Assembly: GCA_005281725.1 (NCBI GenBank)
Contig: SSBO01000012.1
Location: forward strand, 7,545,603 to 7,609,602
Length of the DNA: 64,000 nt
Direction: 5' to 3'
Source of the DNA: Wuchereria bancrofti
Taxonomy: Eukaryota > Nematoda > Chromadorea > Rhabditida > Onchocercidae
The notes under the pieces were generated by a model. The model saw only the letters and a list, made by a program, of their open reading frames with translations, searched no databases and had not been told where the DNA came from. Shown here piece after piece: positions 13,586 through 27,900 of the stretch (positions are counted from its first letter, which is position 1; the number at the start of each line of letters is the position of its first letter). The position numbers and the translations under genes are program-made.

Positions 13586-15012
13586 TAAAATAATTTTGCT
13601 AATATCCATGAAATTGTTGCTATTCTTTACTGACATGTCTTTTCCTGATAAGGTTATTGAGGCCTGAACGAGTTTCGGAAACTGGATCTTTCTTTTCTCC
13701 TTGATGGGTGCTTCATCATTGCTAGCCATTGCTTTTGCTGTTTATAACGACATGAAAAGCTTTAGCCAAATGAAAAAAAAATTAGAAAATAAGTCGAGTT
13801 AGACATGTGTATAGCGGGGTATAAGAGTGACTTGAAGCTTTTTTTTTTGAAATTTATATCATTCTCTTAGTTCCAATTTAAACTCATTTTTAATGAAAGA
13901 AGCTAAAATGACTAGCTAATTTGGCATTGGTTTGGCATTGGTTCACTGACATATTGTTTTTATGGTTTTTTGGAGTATTAATAAGTAAATGTGATGAGGG
14001 AAAAGTAACGGCTGTCAATAATGAGTGGGAATAATATCGTTTTTGTGAATGGTAAGTAATTAATTTCTGATGTTTTTAATGAAATATTTGTGGAATGTTT
14101 TACGAGCAAAACAATTTTAAAAAAACTGCTCAAGTTTTATTTCGTGTAACTAAAGTAACTCTTTTTTTGTAAGTGGTAAGCAATTAATTAATTCATTCAT
14201 TCATTTACTGCCTTTGCAGTTCAGTATGAATGTGAATGTATGCTCATTTTCAGTCTTCGAGAGTTTTTGCCTTTTACAGTAGATTGAGAGTTGTTGTTGA
14301 GAATTTTTCTTTTTTACCTTTCATGTCCATCATATCCCTTTACGTTATTTTATCATGTTCTTTGTTTGGAATCTCCTTTTACAATTTGCGAAATTACGTT
14401 TATCGTTGCATGGCTCAACGGAGATTAATTCTAAATAGCTGCTGGATGCAGTTTCATGAAACTTCTGTTTCTGTGGACATCTATTTTCGCAACTGGGAAG
14501 CCTTGTTCTCCTTTCGTATTTGAGCATTTGACGTGTTTGCTAATCAGAGTTAAAGGTAAAAAAAGTGATGAGCGTTTTGCGAAAATTTAAGAACCGTGAA
14601 GTAGGATTTCTTAAATCAGGTAATACTTGCCCAACTTTCTATCTTAAGCTTCAAAGCTGTCATGTTTGCTAATTTGTTGTCACTATGATACTCCATTATA
14701 TTTTTTTTTATGTTGATGATCCTGGCTACTTATATGCTGTTGATATCTGAACGACGTTATTCCCTCGACATGTCATATAAAAGTGAACAGTCAGGATGGT
14801 ATTTGCTTTACTGAAAGTATATCTTCTATTCTGAATTCAAAGTGAGGAATTTTTAGAATTTTCTGAAACTCTGATTCTTTTGGTCATCTTTCTATGTTAC
14901 GTCCTGACCAGCAATTGTGCGTACCTAAAGTGCATTATGATTATCGATAAACCACTTGTCGGAAATATGTAAATAAGAAAGTAAGGAATTTCTAGTTACC
15001 CGATGTCTATCG

Positions 15013-15722
15013 TCTTATGGCCTAGAGTTTTTATCGATACTTACAAAACAAATATTCCACGCTTTCTACAGGTTATTTGCAACCATAACTTTCATTTTGT
15101 TATTTTACCACATTTTTAACACGCAAACTTCGGGAGAGGTAAATTCTGCCCGCTGGTATGCTGTAATATTGTAACATTTTGATTAAGTCAGGGAGTTATG
15201 GACTTACCTAATTAGAATTAAAAACAATGATTTTACGCATGAGACCAAATTTTGGAAAGTCATGTAAGTCCGTGTCTGATGCATCATTAGACCATGATCA
15301 GGTAATATCGACACCTGTTGGTTACAAGTTTTTTTAAGAAAACTGTTGGATAACTCTAGAATAAGTACTTATTATTAGTAGAATCAGGTTTTCAAGCGCA
15401 ACAAAATATTAAATTTTTCTTGTCCTAGAAAATAATAAAAAATAAAATAAAATAATAAAATGCTTTCAAGGGATGCATATTTTTTCGTGTATCATAAGCT
15501 ACACATTCTTTATTCCATTCCAGTACGACAATTATTTTGCATTATAGAACATTATCATAGAGATATGTGGTACCTGAAGTGTAAGGAAGGAACTTTTCAT
15601 AGTTGTTTTCATACTTGTTTATATTAATTGTTTAATAGTGCGTACTTTTTAATGTGCCAAACAGAGATTGTACTAAATTGTTTTGCTTCTTATGGCCTAG
15701 GGTTTTGGTCGATACTTACATG
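15013..15722. repeat. Pair of direct repeats shortly upstream of unc-43
   Basis: The block beginning TCTTATGGCCTAG and ending TCGATACTTACA occurs at about 15012-15044 and again at about 15688-15720 with three or four changes. The copies lie about 0.95 kb and 0.27 kb before the unc-43 start codon. Confidence 0.6.
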
Positions 15723-15992
15723 ATGAGAGTATTTGTCGCGTTTTGATACATTTTTCAAACGATTTCATGTTATCTTTTTTTCAAAATGTCTTGATTATCA
15801 CAGGTAGTTGCTCTGTGCAGAGACAATTTGCTCGCGGAGAAGCTAGTAGAGAATTTTCAGCAAAAAAGACTACTGTATACTTACGGTTTTTTTTTCCGCA
15901 TCGAGTTACCAGTTCAAAAATTTTCAAACGGAATGCATACTTTCCTTCAGTGTTATTAAATTATGGTAGTTATACCGCAGGCGAGTAACGTC

Positions 15993-18900
15993 ATGAACAA
16001 TACCTCGACAAATTTCAGCGACAATTATGAAGTCAAGGAGGAGCTCGGAAAGTTGGTTTTTTTTTTTTTCGAATTCTTTACAAATAATCACAAAAAGATA
16101 TCCATATTCATTTATGCATGAAATTGCAGCCAGATCACCGGGACAATAGACTCTGTAAACTCTTCGCCTGCTTACCTGAATTTGTTTGAACACTGTAACT
16201 GATATTCGTAATGTTACGTGTTATTAGCATTCCAGGGCACACCGACACATTATTTTAATTTCATTTCGAAAACAGTAAAAAAGATAGTGCATTACTTTCG
16301 TATAGCAACACATGTAGCATTACTTTCCTAACTTCTTTTAGAGGTGCGTTTTCGGTAGTGCGAAGATGCGTACAGAAACGAACTGGTATGGAGTTTGCTG
16401 CAAAAATCATTAACACGAAGAAACTTTCCTCACGTGGTTTGTTGCTGTATATTTTATTCTCATGAATTTCATTTTTTCACATGGTGAAGAATTTAATTTT
16501 ACATTCATTTCCTTTACCAAAATTCAACTAGGATAGAATTTCTGTCAAAAATCTGATACTAAAAACTTTAAAAAAGCCATATTCAATGAGTAAATTTTAT
16601 TAATAAATTTTTTCCTTGTTTCAGATTTTCAAAAATTGGAAAGAGAAGCTCGAATATGTCGCAAACTACAGCATCCCAATATCGGCAAGTGATACTCTTC
16701 AGTTATTTCAGCTGAAATTGTTCTTACAAAATTTTTGAATTTATTTCGATCAAGTGACAAGCAAAATAGATAATTTTAGTGCGATTACACGACAACATAC
16801 AAGAAGAAGCTTTTCATTATCTTGTTTTCGATTTGTATGTTTTTTGCATATTCTTCATCATAAATCTATTTTCTTTTTTAATACAGACAAAACAGATGAC
16901 AAACTGGCTTTCCAGTCATTTTGGAAATAAGGTTTTTCAGTGTTATAAAATGGCTGTTAAAAGGGTCTTTTCTGACGGCAATTCTTGGAACTTTCAACTG
17001 TCGTACTGCTTTAAATTTCTTTTCTTCAGAGTGACCGGCGGTGAACTGTTCGAAGATATAGTTGCTAGAGAGTTTTATAGTGAAGCCGATGCAAGGTAAT
17101 AGTAGATAAATTGTTTTATCATTGTCGAATTTTGACAAAATGGAAATTTTCTCTACTCTCCAAAACTCTTCACTTTCACGGGAACTAATTATTAAAGAAA
17201 AAAAAAACATTGTTAATCTTGCAAAAAATATTTCAGTCACTGTATCCAGCAAATTCTAGAATCAATCGCCTATTGCCATTTGAACAATGTGGTTCACAGG
17301 GATCTCAAGGTAATTTTAATAGAGAGAGCCTCAGATTATTTGACACCTTTCTTTAGGTAAATTTCTTTTTTTTTCTTTCCCTAGGTAAATTTTTATAAGC
17401 TAAGTGTTGAAAGTAATCTATTGCAAGTTTTAGGGACTCAAACTTAGTGAAATTTCTTCAAAACTTCAAGTTTATTATCAAAAATGTGTACTATTAAACA
17501 TTTACATAATTTAAAAACAAAGTTTTCAGCCTGAAAATCTCTTACTTGCAAGCAAAGCAAAAGGTGCAGCAGTGAAATTAGCAGATTTTGGGCTTGCAAT
17601 CGAAGTACAGGGAGATACGGAAGCATGGTTTGGTTTTGCTGGCACACCCGGTTATTTATCACCAGAAGTGCTCAAAAAGGATCCTTATGGAAAACCGGTT
17701 GATATATGGGCATGCGGTGTGTTAAACCTTTGATTTCGATGACACTGTTTTAGTTGTTATATTATATTATGGTTCATTACTGTTGCAGGAGTTATCCTCT
17801 ATATTCTTCTTGTTGGTTATCCACCATTTTGGGACGAAGACCAACATCGCTTATATGCACAAATAAAAGCGGGTGCTTATGATGTAAGCACTTTTTTTTT
17901 TAATTTTGGGATTGTAAGCTTTTAAAAAAATTATTAACTGTATGGTAAAATTACTCATCAGAAACAACTCATTTCTTGTAATTTATCTTCTCGAAATTTA
18001 CTACAAAAATTTCTGTTGTTTTTATCTATGTTTTGGTTTAACAGCTTTATGCTCTTATCTTTTTATTTCAATAGTTGTCTTCCTTTTTAATGATTTGATT
18101 TTATCTCCAGTATCCAAGCCCTGAATGGGACACGGTTACTCCTGAAGCTAAGAATTTAATCGATAATATGTTAACGGTTAATCCAAAGAAGCGAATAACT
18201 GCAGAACAGGCTTTAAAAGTTCCGTGGATTTGTGTAAGTTATCGATCTTTCAAAAAAGATGCAGTTTTCCTTGCTAACCTGGTTTGTTTCCTAGAAATAT
18301 GTTTATGATGATGAGTAACTTTATGGTGATGAATGAATTTTCGACTATCAAGATAATTTTTATTTAGAATCGTGAACGTGTTGCCTCAGTAATACATCGC
18401 CAGGATACTGTGGACTGCTTGAAGAAATTCAATGCTAGGCGAAAACTAAAGGTATTTTTTAATTGAAATTTCGCTCCAACAAATAAAATTCTTTCTTGCA
18501 TGTAACTGGATTTTTTTTGGAGGTTTCTGTAGAAAGTTTGTTTTATTTGAAGTTCTTTTGGTTTCTTTTTTTAATCTCTTTTTTCTTTGTTCGTTCTCAC
18601 ATCCCTCGTACTATTGTGTCGAATGATCCATATTTTCCAAAAAGTTATTTGCACACTATTATGTGCAGAATAGTTGCACACCTTCCATTTTTACTCTCAA
18701 ATATTTTTTCGTATTTCTCATTTACCTTTTTCTTCTAAATTTTCATATATTAGAGAACTGATTCATGCACTTATCAGTGGTCCTTGTTAGAATGCGTATT
18801 GTGTATCAAACATTATCAGTAGCCAGTCCTACCTTTACCTTTAGGGTCTTCATTATTTTTGAGAACCAAACTTTGCTATCGATTCTTGGTTTCAGATCTG

Positions 18901-21900
18901 AATTATTTTTGAAAAGTATTCAGTTTATCAAATTTTGATAGGCGTAATAAGTGTTTTACATAGAAATTTAGATTTGTTATTGATATAACACATTAACCAT
19001 GAGTCGTACCATTTTGTCAACTGCATGTTACTTATTGCAGTCCCTTATTCTACCTTTTGGCTTACTGATATCAGTAACTAATCCTATTTTCAATATTTTT
19101 TTGTTTTCACCTCATTTTCTTTGTTTTTTGCACAAATAGTGATAACAAACTGAAGAATCAAGTAAGCGCAAATTGGATTATAGGCTCCTCTATTTTATGA
19201 CAAACTTGAGCTCCATATCAATAGTTTGTTACTTAAAGCCTCAGTATACGAATGTGTTTGTTTATCGAAAAAAGCGCAAGAACTTCCCATGTTCACATTG
19301 CATTTCTCACACCCAAATTGTTTCTGCGTTTTTAAAACCTGAAATAATGTAATGGCCACTTTATGATGGCTTTTTTGCTACTTCCTGAATAGAACGTTCC
19401 ATTAACAAACACATGGAAAGAATGCTTCCTTCGCTTGCATTTAATTCAAATTGTATGTTACTGTTAAATGATAATGCAGTTTATTATTTACTTCATTGGT
19501 GTAATTTAGAATTATTATTGCTTATATTAGTGCATAATGTAAGCTAATTTACTGCTTGTTTTCAGTTCAGAATTTGCGTAACTGAATTTAAGCTTGACTT
19601 GCTTTTTTTGGCTTTATCAGCCTTTTGCTTCGGAAATTGCTTTTTATCCCTGCTTCTCATTTAGGAAATTGTTCATTCTATTTGAAATACTTTTAAAGCT
19701 TTATTATAAACAGTTTTTCCCATCAATAATTTGCCTATTTCTGATCATTACATAACTCGATTCTATATTTGCTAAATCTTTGTGCATTTTCGCGTTATCA
19801 CTGCTTAAATGTAAAGCATGAAGAACAACTAAAATTAACTGCTATTTGTTGTAGCTTCTCTTATTATAAATTCCAATGATTGAACTACATAAGTTCTATG
19901 TGAATGGTACCAATCTTACCGTCTTGATCAGTCAACTATTTCTTGGGTATAACCGAATTGCCTTTCTTTATAAAGAATTGGGATACATTGCTAAGCATGC
20001 GCAAAATGACTGAACTAGTGATATAATTTCAGGGTGCAATACTTACAACGATGATTGCTACACGGAATTTATCAAGTAAGTTCATCTACAGTACATTTTA
20101 AAACATTGAAATCTCAATGTTGCAAATTTGAAAAATGTGTTCATCTTTTTTTTTGAATTTTAAACGAGGCATTTAAGGAGTCACGTAGATTAGCTAGTGA
20201 TTAGTCGCACTTCTGTATTCTGATGGCTCGTTGCTTGTTATCATAAATTTGAAGTGGTAGTATAAAAATTCTGATTTGTCCTAAGATTGTCTATTTTGGA
20301 GCAAGAATTAATACTTGCTGTGCATTTATGTAAAAGAGGGGAAAGGAGACGGGTGGATCGGTGAGAAGATTCATTATTAATTTATTTTACTTTAGCGTAT
20401 AGAATTTGAGTTCAGTATGCCATCCATTTCTTTTATCTATTCCTAATTGTAATTATTTTATAGCAGGGAGCAAGTTTTATAATTTGTACATTCTATAAAT
20501 GAATGTTGTAAATCAATGAGATGTTAGACTTTCATTATGACCGATCAATCTTAAGTCTTTGTCATTTCCTGAATTTGCCATTTTTGATGACGTATTGCAT
20601 CAAATTCAAATTTGATTTGATTAGAAACATTGAGAACTATTAAAAGGTAAATTGTTAGCTAGTAGTTCGTCTCCATCTTTTTAAATTGAAAAGCAATGAT
20701 AGTACCTTTGTACGAACGTTTATTTCATTGGATTCGAACAAAGTGGGACACTTTCTTATGTTGTTTATCAGTAATGTTCCGAGCGATGCTTTATGTCCTC
20801 ATGCAGTAAGGACTTAAGAATTCAAGCACTTGGTCATTTGAAATAAAGTGACGATATGACTGGGAGCTTTCTGATTTCTGGCTACTTCACTTTTTTTTTT
20901 CTTGTTTATTTAATTACTTTGTCTGAAAAGTCTGGAGCACTGTCCAGTTAGTGGTAATTACTTCATTTTTGAACTGTTATATTCCGTTCACCTTTTAATT
21001 TCCTTTAAAAAATCACATTAATACTTTTGCATCTAAAGACATTGTATATAATGTGTCTATAGGGAGTGTCCTTGTTTTGCGCTAGTGCTTGTTAAATTTT
21101 CTTGGGCAGATTCAGTTTTATATTTTGACGATTTGTTGTTAATCATAGAAAATTAATCAAAGTTTAGTTTCAGCCTCAAAATGAAATTTTATCCACTTCG
21201 GAATATTTTCTCGACAGCTTAAAATTTTTTTTTTTGATTTTATTATCAATCTTTTAAAGTATAGATAAACCAGAAATTGAAATTTAAAAAAAGAAATTGC
21301 TGTTGGCGTTAAGAGTAAGCAAGCTAAAATGTCGTTTCGGGTCTTTCTAGAATATCATTGTTTCTGATTTTTCATATCTTTATTTTGAGCAACAAGTAGT
21401 ATGATTTCATTTACCCAAATTATAAGTCATAAGCGTAAGTCTAAGCGTAAGAATTATGTTAATAAATATTAGTTAATATGCAGATGTCATGTGGTAATGT
21501 ATATTTGCTGTAACTGTTATTTCTTACTGTGAAATATGTTGCATTTTAAGCAGTCGTTAAAGTGTTAATGTGATTAACGATTAAATCAAGATCATAAACT
21601 CGTGGGTTAACACCGATTCATTTCGTTCATTTTTGTCTTCGTTTAAAAAGTATATTCAAGCTTGACTGTTTCTTGTCGTACGCAAAACTCCCTCTCCATC
21701 TTTCAGATACAAGTTCGTTCCGTTTGTTTTCTCTGTTTGACTATTACTGTTTTAACGCTGTGAATGGAATATAGTTTGAATACTAGAGTTGAATTTTCTA
21801 CTGCTTTGAAATATTAAAAATTCCTGTTTAAATTTTAATGATTAGATTTTGAATTTCAAGTGTGTTCACTAGTGAAACATTTCATTAATTTATATCTATC

Positions 21901-24900
21901 CAGCTGGGAGATAAGAAGTGAAATAAAAGTGCTAGTCATTGCTTAGTGACCGACCAATAGTATTCATGGAATTAGTAAAGATATCTTGTGTTATAATACA
22001 AATCAGTGCTACTCAGTTTTGAGTCATGTCATACGTAAATAAATCGGGTATTTGCGCGAGTCTTTATAACACGCAACAAAATAAGCGATATTGGAAATAT
22101 CCCTCCATTTCATATGTAGCATGAAATGATAACCGTGAATTCTTGAACAAAGTATGGTTCTCAACCGTAAAAGCTATTTTGGCCTCGATAGTTTGATAAA
22201 TCCAGTTTATATCTATTCTAATATATTCTGATGCATTTTTAACATTACTTTTTTGTACCACTGCATGTCAGATTTTCAGATTGTTTAATTTACTTTAATG
22301 TGTCGGGTAACTAATATGTAATGAAATTTCATAATCGTAATTGTAAGAAACCTCGTTTTATATCTTATTTCTTCTCTCAGAGTTATTCGTCTTTGTGTGT
22401 TTTAAAAACTAGTAATTTTAAGGATAACAAGAAACGGTCAAATTTTGAATTAAATTGATTTGGCATTAGTAATTATTTCTTTATGTTATGTACTTTCAGT
22501 GGTTAATGTGAAATGTAATATATATATATTCAAAATTATACTATGAAACAGCTATTGGAAGCAGAATATATGGAGACAGTTGCCTAGACCAATTTTTTTT
22601 CCATCATCGGTACTTAAATTTTTGTTTATGACTTTTTTTCCAGTATAAGCCTTTTACAATGAAGTAAAAGGTTATGCTGGAAAACTCGAATGTGAATTTA
22701 CCTAGATTTATCATTAGTGTAACTAATATCTTTTTCTGTGTAGTGGAATAATAACACTTTGCAGGAGTTTTGATAAGATCGTTCTAAATTTTGAAAAGGG
22801 AGGTGCCGCTCTTCTGACTGATGGCACCACAATATGGGTATTTTCTTTGAGTGAAGCTGTAGCAACAGAACGAGCAAAAGCCCGTACCACTGTTCATTTT
22901 GTGCAGCAGTTGGAGCATTTTATTTCGAATTCTTTGAGCTCGTTTCCACCAATGTTTTACATTTTTGTTGTTGTGGAGCATTTAACTCAACTATGGCCTC
23001 TTCTGCTCTTTGCTTTTACTTCCATTGCTGTATGCCACTTAGCAGCTAAATATACCAGTATTAGTGGCAGTACAGTTACGGCAACATTAACGACAGCCCA
23101 TTCACTCAATAGTTCTACCATCAACAGCGGTAAATTAGGTAAAGAGCCTATCGGAGAACAATACTGTGCTCCAGGAAAATTGCCACGTTTTGAATTCATT
23201 CACCCACCGATTACTGTCATTAATAATACATCATTTGGTGAGTGTCACAAATTATTGTATCCTTTTATATCGGTTATAAGTATATCCGATCAAAATCGTA
23301 AAGTATGAAATACCCTTCAATTCATTGATTAGAAAGTATTATAGTTCTGATTATGAAAGTAATGTCTTCGTTTTAATATGACATAAAATTCTTTAGTAGT
23401 TTTGTTTGCAAAGCTGTCTTTCTTTTGAGATAGATGGAACGCTTTGTTTTTGATTGAATGTACATACAGACTCGTTCCCGCACTTCTCTAAATTAAATTC
23501 TATTGCAAATTTTTATTCTTAACATACAATATAATGTAGTGAAAGGTTGGAGATTTTGTGCAAAAGCGATATGGTTTTTAATTGACCTTGGCTCATTGCT
23601 TTTATTCTTAAACAGTTTACCTTTCCACTTTTGTAATTTCTAATGCTTGTCGGTTGTTTCTTTCAGTTTGTGAATAAATTGCATAAAAAACATCAGTGCA
23701 TCCTGTCAGCCTGTCAATTTTTGAGAATATCACAACACTGACCAGATTCGAGATTAAGATAATAAGACGTAGATTAATGAAAAATGTTATAATTTTAGTA
23801 TTCAGTGTTATGCAGTTTCTTCCACTTTAAATTCCCAAAATGATTTCAAGCTTAGTGCTTCATATAAACTCAGAAAATTGGAGTTTTTTCTGGAATTTCC
23901 AATTAATTATATGCAATTATATTTTCATTTTAAGGTCGTAATTTACTCAATAAGAAGGAAGCACCACCGAGTACCATAAAAGAATCATCGGAATCGTCGC
24001 AAACAATTGACGATCAAGATTCTGACAAAGGTAATTGTACCTTTAAATCCGTATTTTTCAAACTTGTACATAGTTTTCAAAAGAAAAAATGTCATTTTTT
24101 CTCACTATTTGTCTAACGCTTCTTTCCAAAAATCATAAATAGTGAGTGAAGAATTTAGTGTTGAGGTTGTGAAAAAGTCGTGAAACTGCTGCATTTTTGC
24201 GCCTCTTGTTCAAGGTGTTTAAAATTAACTACATTCTGTAATAAACGATGCTTCTTATCAATGGCATCTGCTAAGAAATTGTCAGTAGCTGGTTTTCTGC
24301 ATTTATGACTTGTCTCGCAAGGACCATATTGTTAGCTTGCCGACAGTAAATAAATTTTTCAAATCTGTAACTACAAGCATCAGTGACTTTCTCTCAAAAA
24401 ATCGAGTTCGACCTTCGTTATTTGTAGTAAATAAGGTGGGTAACATCAGGAGGAAAGTAACTAGTGACTATATTTGAATCCGTCATATATTATTATGCAT
24501 GTGTTTGTTAGACTGCTAATAATTTTCTGATAACTAACTTTTTTTTGTTATTATTCCTTTATGACAACGTTAAAACTGAATAACGGCGTAGAGATGTAAA
24601 GTACCGAAACATGGAATTGCGTGTTTTTTTTTTTTCGATGGTTGAGGTTCTTTAACTGGTTGATTTAATGACATATTGCAGTTCCTCCATAGATTGGTAT
24701 GACTAAGTCCAGGCGCACGTTTTGCTTTCAGGTAGTCTTACCTTATTCTGGATCCCTCCCTGATTTAAGTCTTAGCACATGTGTGGGACAGTTCAGGGTA
24801 ATAACAATTTTGGGCGATAATGGATTCCATTTTATTAACAATAAATTTCTCACAAGCTGATTATACATCCTTCGCTCAAACACTTATTTCATCATGTAAT

Positions 24901-27900
24901 ATTGCAGTCTTAGTTCGCTTGAGAAAGCTATCAATAAATTAAGCAGCAGTTACATCGGCTTTTTCAGTTCATCTTTTGAAATCAGCTAATGGAACACTTT
25001 AACTACTGAATAAGAATACTTTCGGCCTAGAATTCGGTTTAAATTAGCATCTGTTCCATCGATCATTAAAAACTGGGCCATTAGGGCGCTCCGACGAACT
25101 TCGTTTAATTATTTCCACTATTCAGTTGCACTTCCAACATGAACACACAGTACTTTTTGATCCCTAGGAAGATCGAATATTTTGGTAAGTGGCATCCGCT
25201 GAATATCAGTCATAGAAACCAAGACGTCTTGCACTTATTAAATTGCTGGCACTTACATTCTAATTTTCGTTGGATACTTTGAAATTGCCTTGTGCATACT
25301 TCTGCATGAACATGTAATTAAGAGGGTATTTAAAAGATAAGTTTAACTTGTAAGTATCTGGCTTGCAAGTTTACAGCTTATTCTCTTGCTGTACACTCTT
25401 CTGTCGATTTAAGTGGAACATTTCATTTTATTTTAATCTATAAAAATTCTTGCAAAAGTTCCTTATCCCACCAGTCTATTCCAACTTTTTTCGTCCCATT
25501 TTTAACGCTTTTTAATGCTCTGCTGTATTATTTCGTTAAGGGATGAGTTCATCAAATATTAGCTTAATATTTCGAAAAATTTACACTTTACTTTTCAGCA
25601 GTTTTCTTCTCCCTTTCTTCACTTCCCTTTCTATCCTTCGCCTCGCCACTTCATATCAGTGAAGATTGATTTACCATTTTCAACTTCTAGAAGTTTTCTG
25701 CATCTTTAGATGATCACATTCTCGTTGTTAGGAGCTTTATTTTTACAAGAAATCTTTGAGGAAAGTTCATGGTCTTCATTTCCTTTAAATAATTCTCTGC
25801 ATTTTACGAGAAACCAGCAGATTAGCTGCAACTGCGATACTGCTTTTATTAAATTAAAAAAAAAATCCAATTTCACGCAGTTGAAAATGTCATAATTTAA
25901 GCATTTAGTTATGATTGAAAACTTTTTGAAAGAAAAAGCACCTGTTTCACGTACTTATTTGTTTGTCTGCCACAGCGGGAAAGACGCTGAGCCACGAGAA
26001 TACGGTTGTACGAGTGGATACGACCCTTAAACAGCAGCGAAAGGCGGCTGGAATAAGCAGCAATATGGGCAGCCCATTTCCAGGTTCGCCCCTATAAATA
26101 TCCTTTTAAGGTTATATAATTTATTTGTTAGCCAGTTATGGGCTTGTTGGTTGCATGATTATAATGACGGACTTATTTGCATGTTTTCTTTTCGCTATCA
26201 AATACTTACACGCTTCCTATCGGAACTGATCACAAAATACGATTCTTAGAATATTTGTTATCAGTTTTGCCTTATCTTTCGAAATCTGCTTAAGGCCATC
26301 ATTTGCAATCATTAATAGCGCAGCGTGTTATGATTCACTTTCAGCTGCACTCTTATATATGACTCCTTGAATGCATAACTAGATTTTTGAAAATAAGTTT
26401 TGGTTTAGTCTTCCTACAAATTAATGAATATGAGAGATAGGAAAAAGCAACATAGAAAGAATAGCATTGCGTTTCAATAACATATAAGCTTCTCTCACTG
26501 CGAAAAGATATTGTTGAAGCACAGAAGCGAACAGAATATTGAATGATGTCTTTGGGTTCCATAATGGAATTAAGAAGACGAAAGTTTCACTCTGAAATTT
26601 GAAGTTTAAACTTATGTTCTGAAAAAGCAGCTAGATTGTAAAGAAAGCATTGCAATGAACACGAATTCCTGCAAGCTTCATGCTGAAAAAGGGGAAGAGC
26701 AAGACTGACAATTGAGCCTAAGCTTATCACTCTTCCTTTCAACTGTTGGAATTGTCAGAGAGTTTTTAAATCTTTTTTTTTTTTCACAGTAATATCTATA
26801 TGTTATTTTTCCAGAAATTCATTTCTTCATCAGTTTCATATTTTTCATGAATCATATTTTCATGCTTCTGAGTTCATTATCTTCCATTCTTGTTTCATGT
26901 CACCATTTTCTTCTCTCTTATTGCTGTTGTAGTTCACATACTGATATATAATAATTTGTCTATCTGGAGCTGTTATCAGTGATCGTCTTCCTTCATGGTT
27001 CCCGCATCTTTGTTTTCACCATCCAATTAGTTGTGTTGTTGACCACTCGGAAGTTTCAGTATTTCTGAACATGATTTACCACCTCACAGAGCAATAGCTT
27101 CACCTATGCTTGCAGTGTTGCAGTCTGTTGGAGCGGTTAATTCCTTTCTAGATGGATTTTCACCTCTGTTCTCCCTAGTTTTGCTTTCTCCCATAATTTA
27201 ACACCAGTAAGAAAATGCTTGCAACACATCAACGTTAGCGATCAGCTGGATCCTCTAAGGTGCGTAATTTGCATTGATTTCTTTTTCTTTCTCCGGTTAC
27301 CACTATTGCGGAGCTGAACGCTATTATTTATTTACACATTTGCTTGTGCTTCATAAGTTTACGATAAAAATTGAAACATTTTCTATAGATTAGCGTCACT
27401 CTTGCAAACTTTATGATAAATAAAGCAGTTAAAATCTTTTTTCGAATCTTTACAAGTAGTAACTATATAAAATAGTTTCCAGTTTTCAAATTGACCCCAA
27501 CTTACATTTCCATCCCTTTCATTAACGTAACTTTTTTTGTTCGAAACTTTTATTCTTTATCTTTTCCCACTTCATTTTCTTCTATTTTCAGTATTGAAAT
27601 CTTCACCCATGTATAATAAAAGGTCTGGTAAGGTACCTGAGAACACAAGCCTTGCTTTCATTTATTAAAGTAATAAAAAATTCGATGAAGTAACAAAGTC
27701 CACTCATAATAATTTGTTTTAGAGACACTTTTGAAAGATTTTGATTCAGCAAGCACTTGTTATTGTTACATTAGCTCCTGATTCGCATGTGCTTTTTTAA
27801 AAAAATTGCATGTTTTTGCATGTTTTTTTTTTAATATAAAAGAACTAATAGCCTATAGATGAAATTAAGTTAACTACAGTGTCCTAAAAATATGTAACCC

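Larger units (their letters stand above)
4613..15992. other. Long non-coding interval between PGAP2 and unc-43
   Basis: About 11.4 kb without a recognised gene. It probably contains the unc-43 promoter region and any 5' untranslated exons. Items inside it are listed separately: CA/TG microsatellites, a long hairpin, a small ORF, and small direct repeats. Other ORFs of 60-106 codons are scattered over both strands, with no homology I recognise and no matching splice phases. Confidence 0.6.

Noticed and set aside
16779..17099. 106-codon ORF overlapping unc-43 exons 4 and 5
   Set aside because: It reads through an intron; only its two ends match the kinase exons.
22784..23199. Minus-strand ORFs opposite the candidate alphaKAP-like exon
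   Set aside because: They mirror a long open frame on the + strand and have no splice context or family features.
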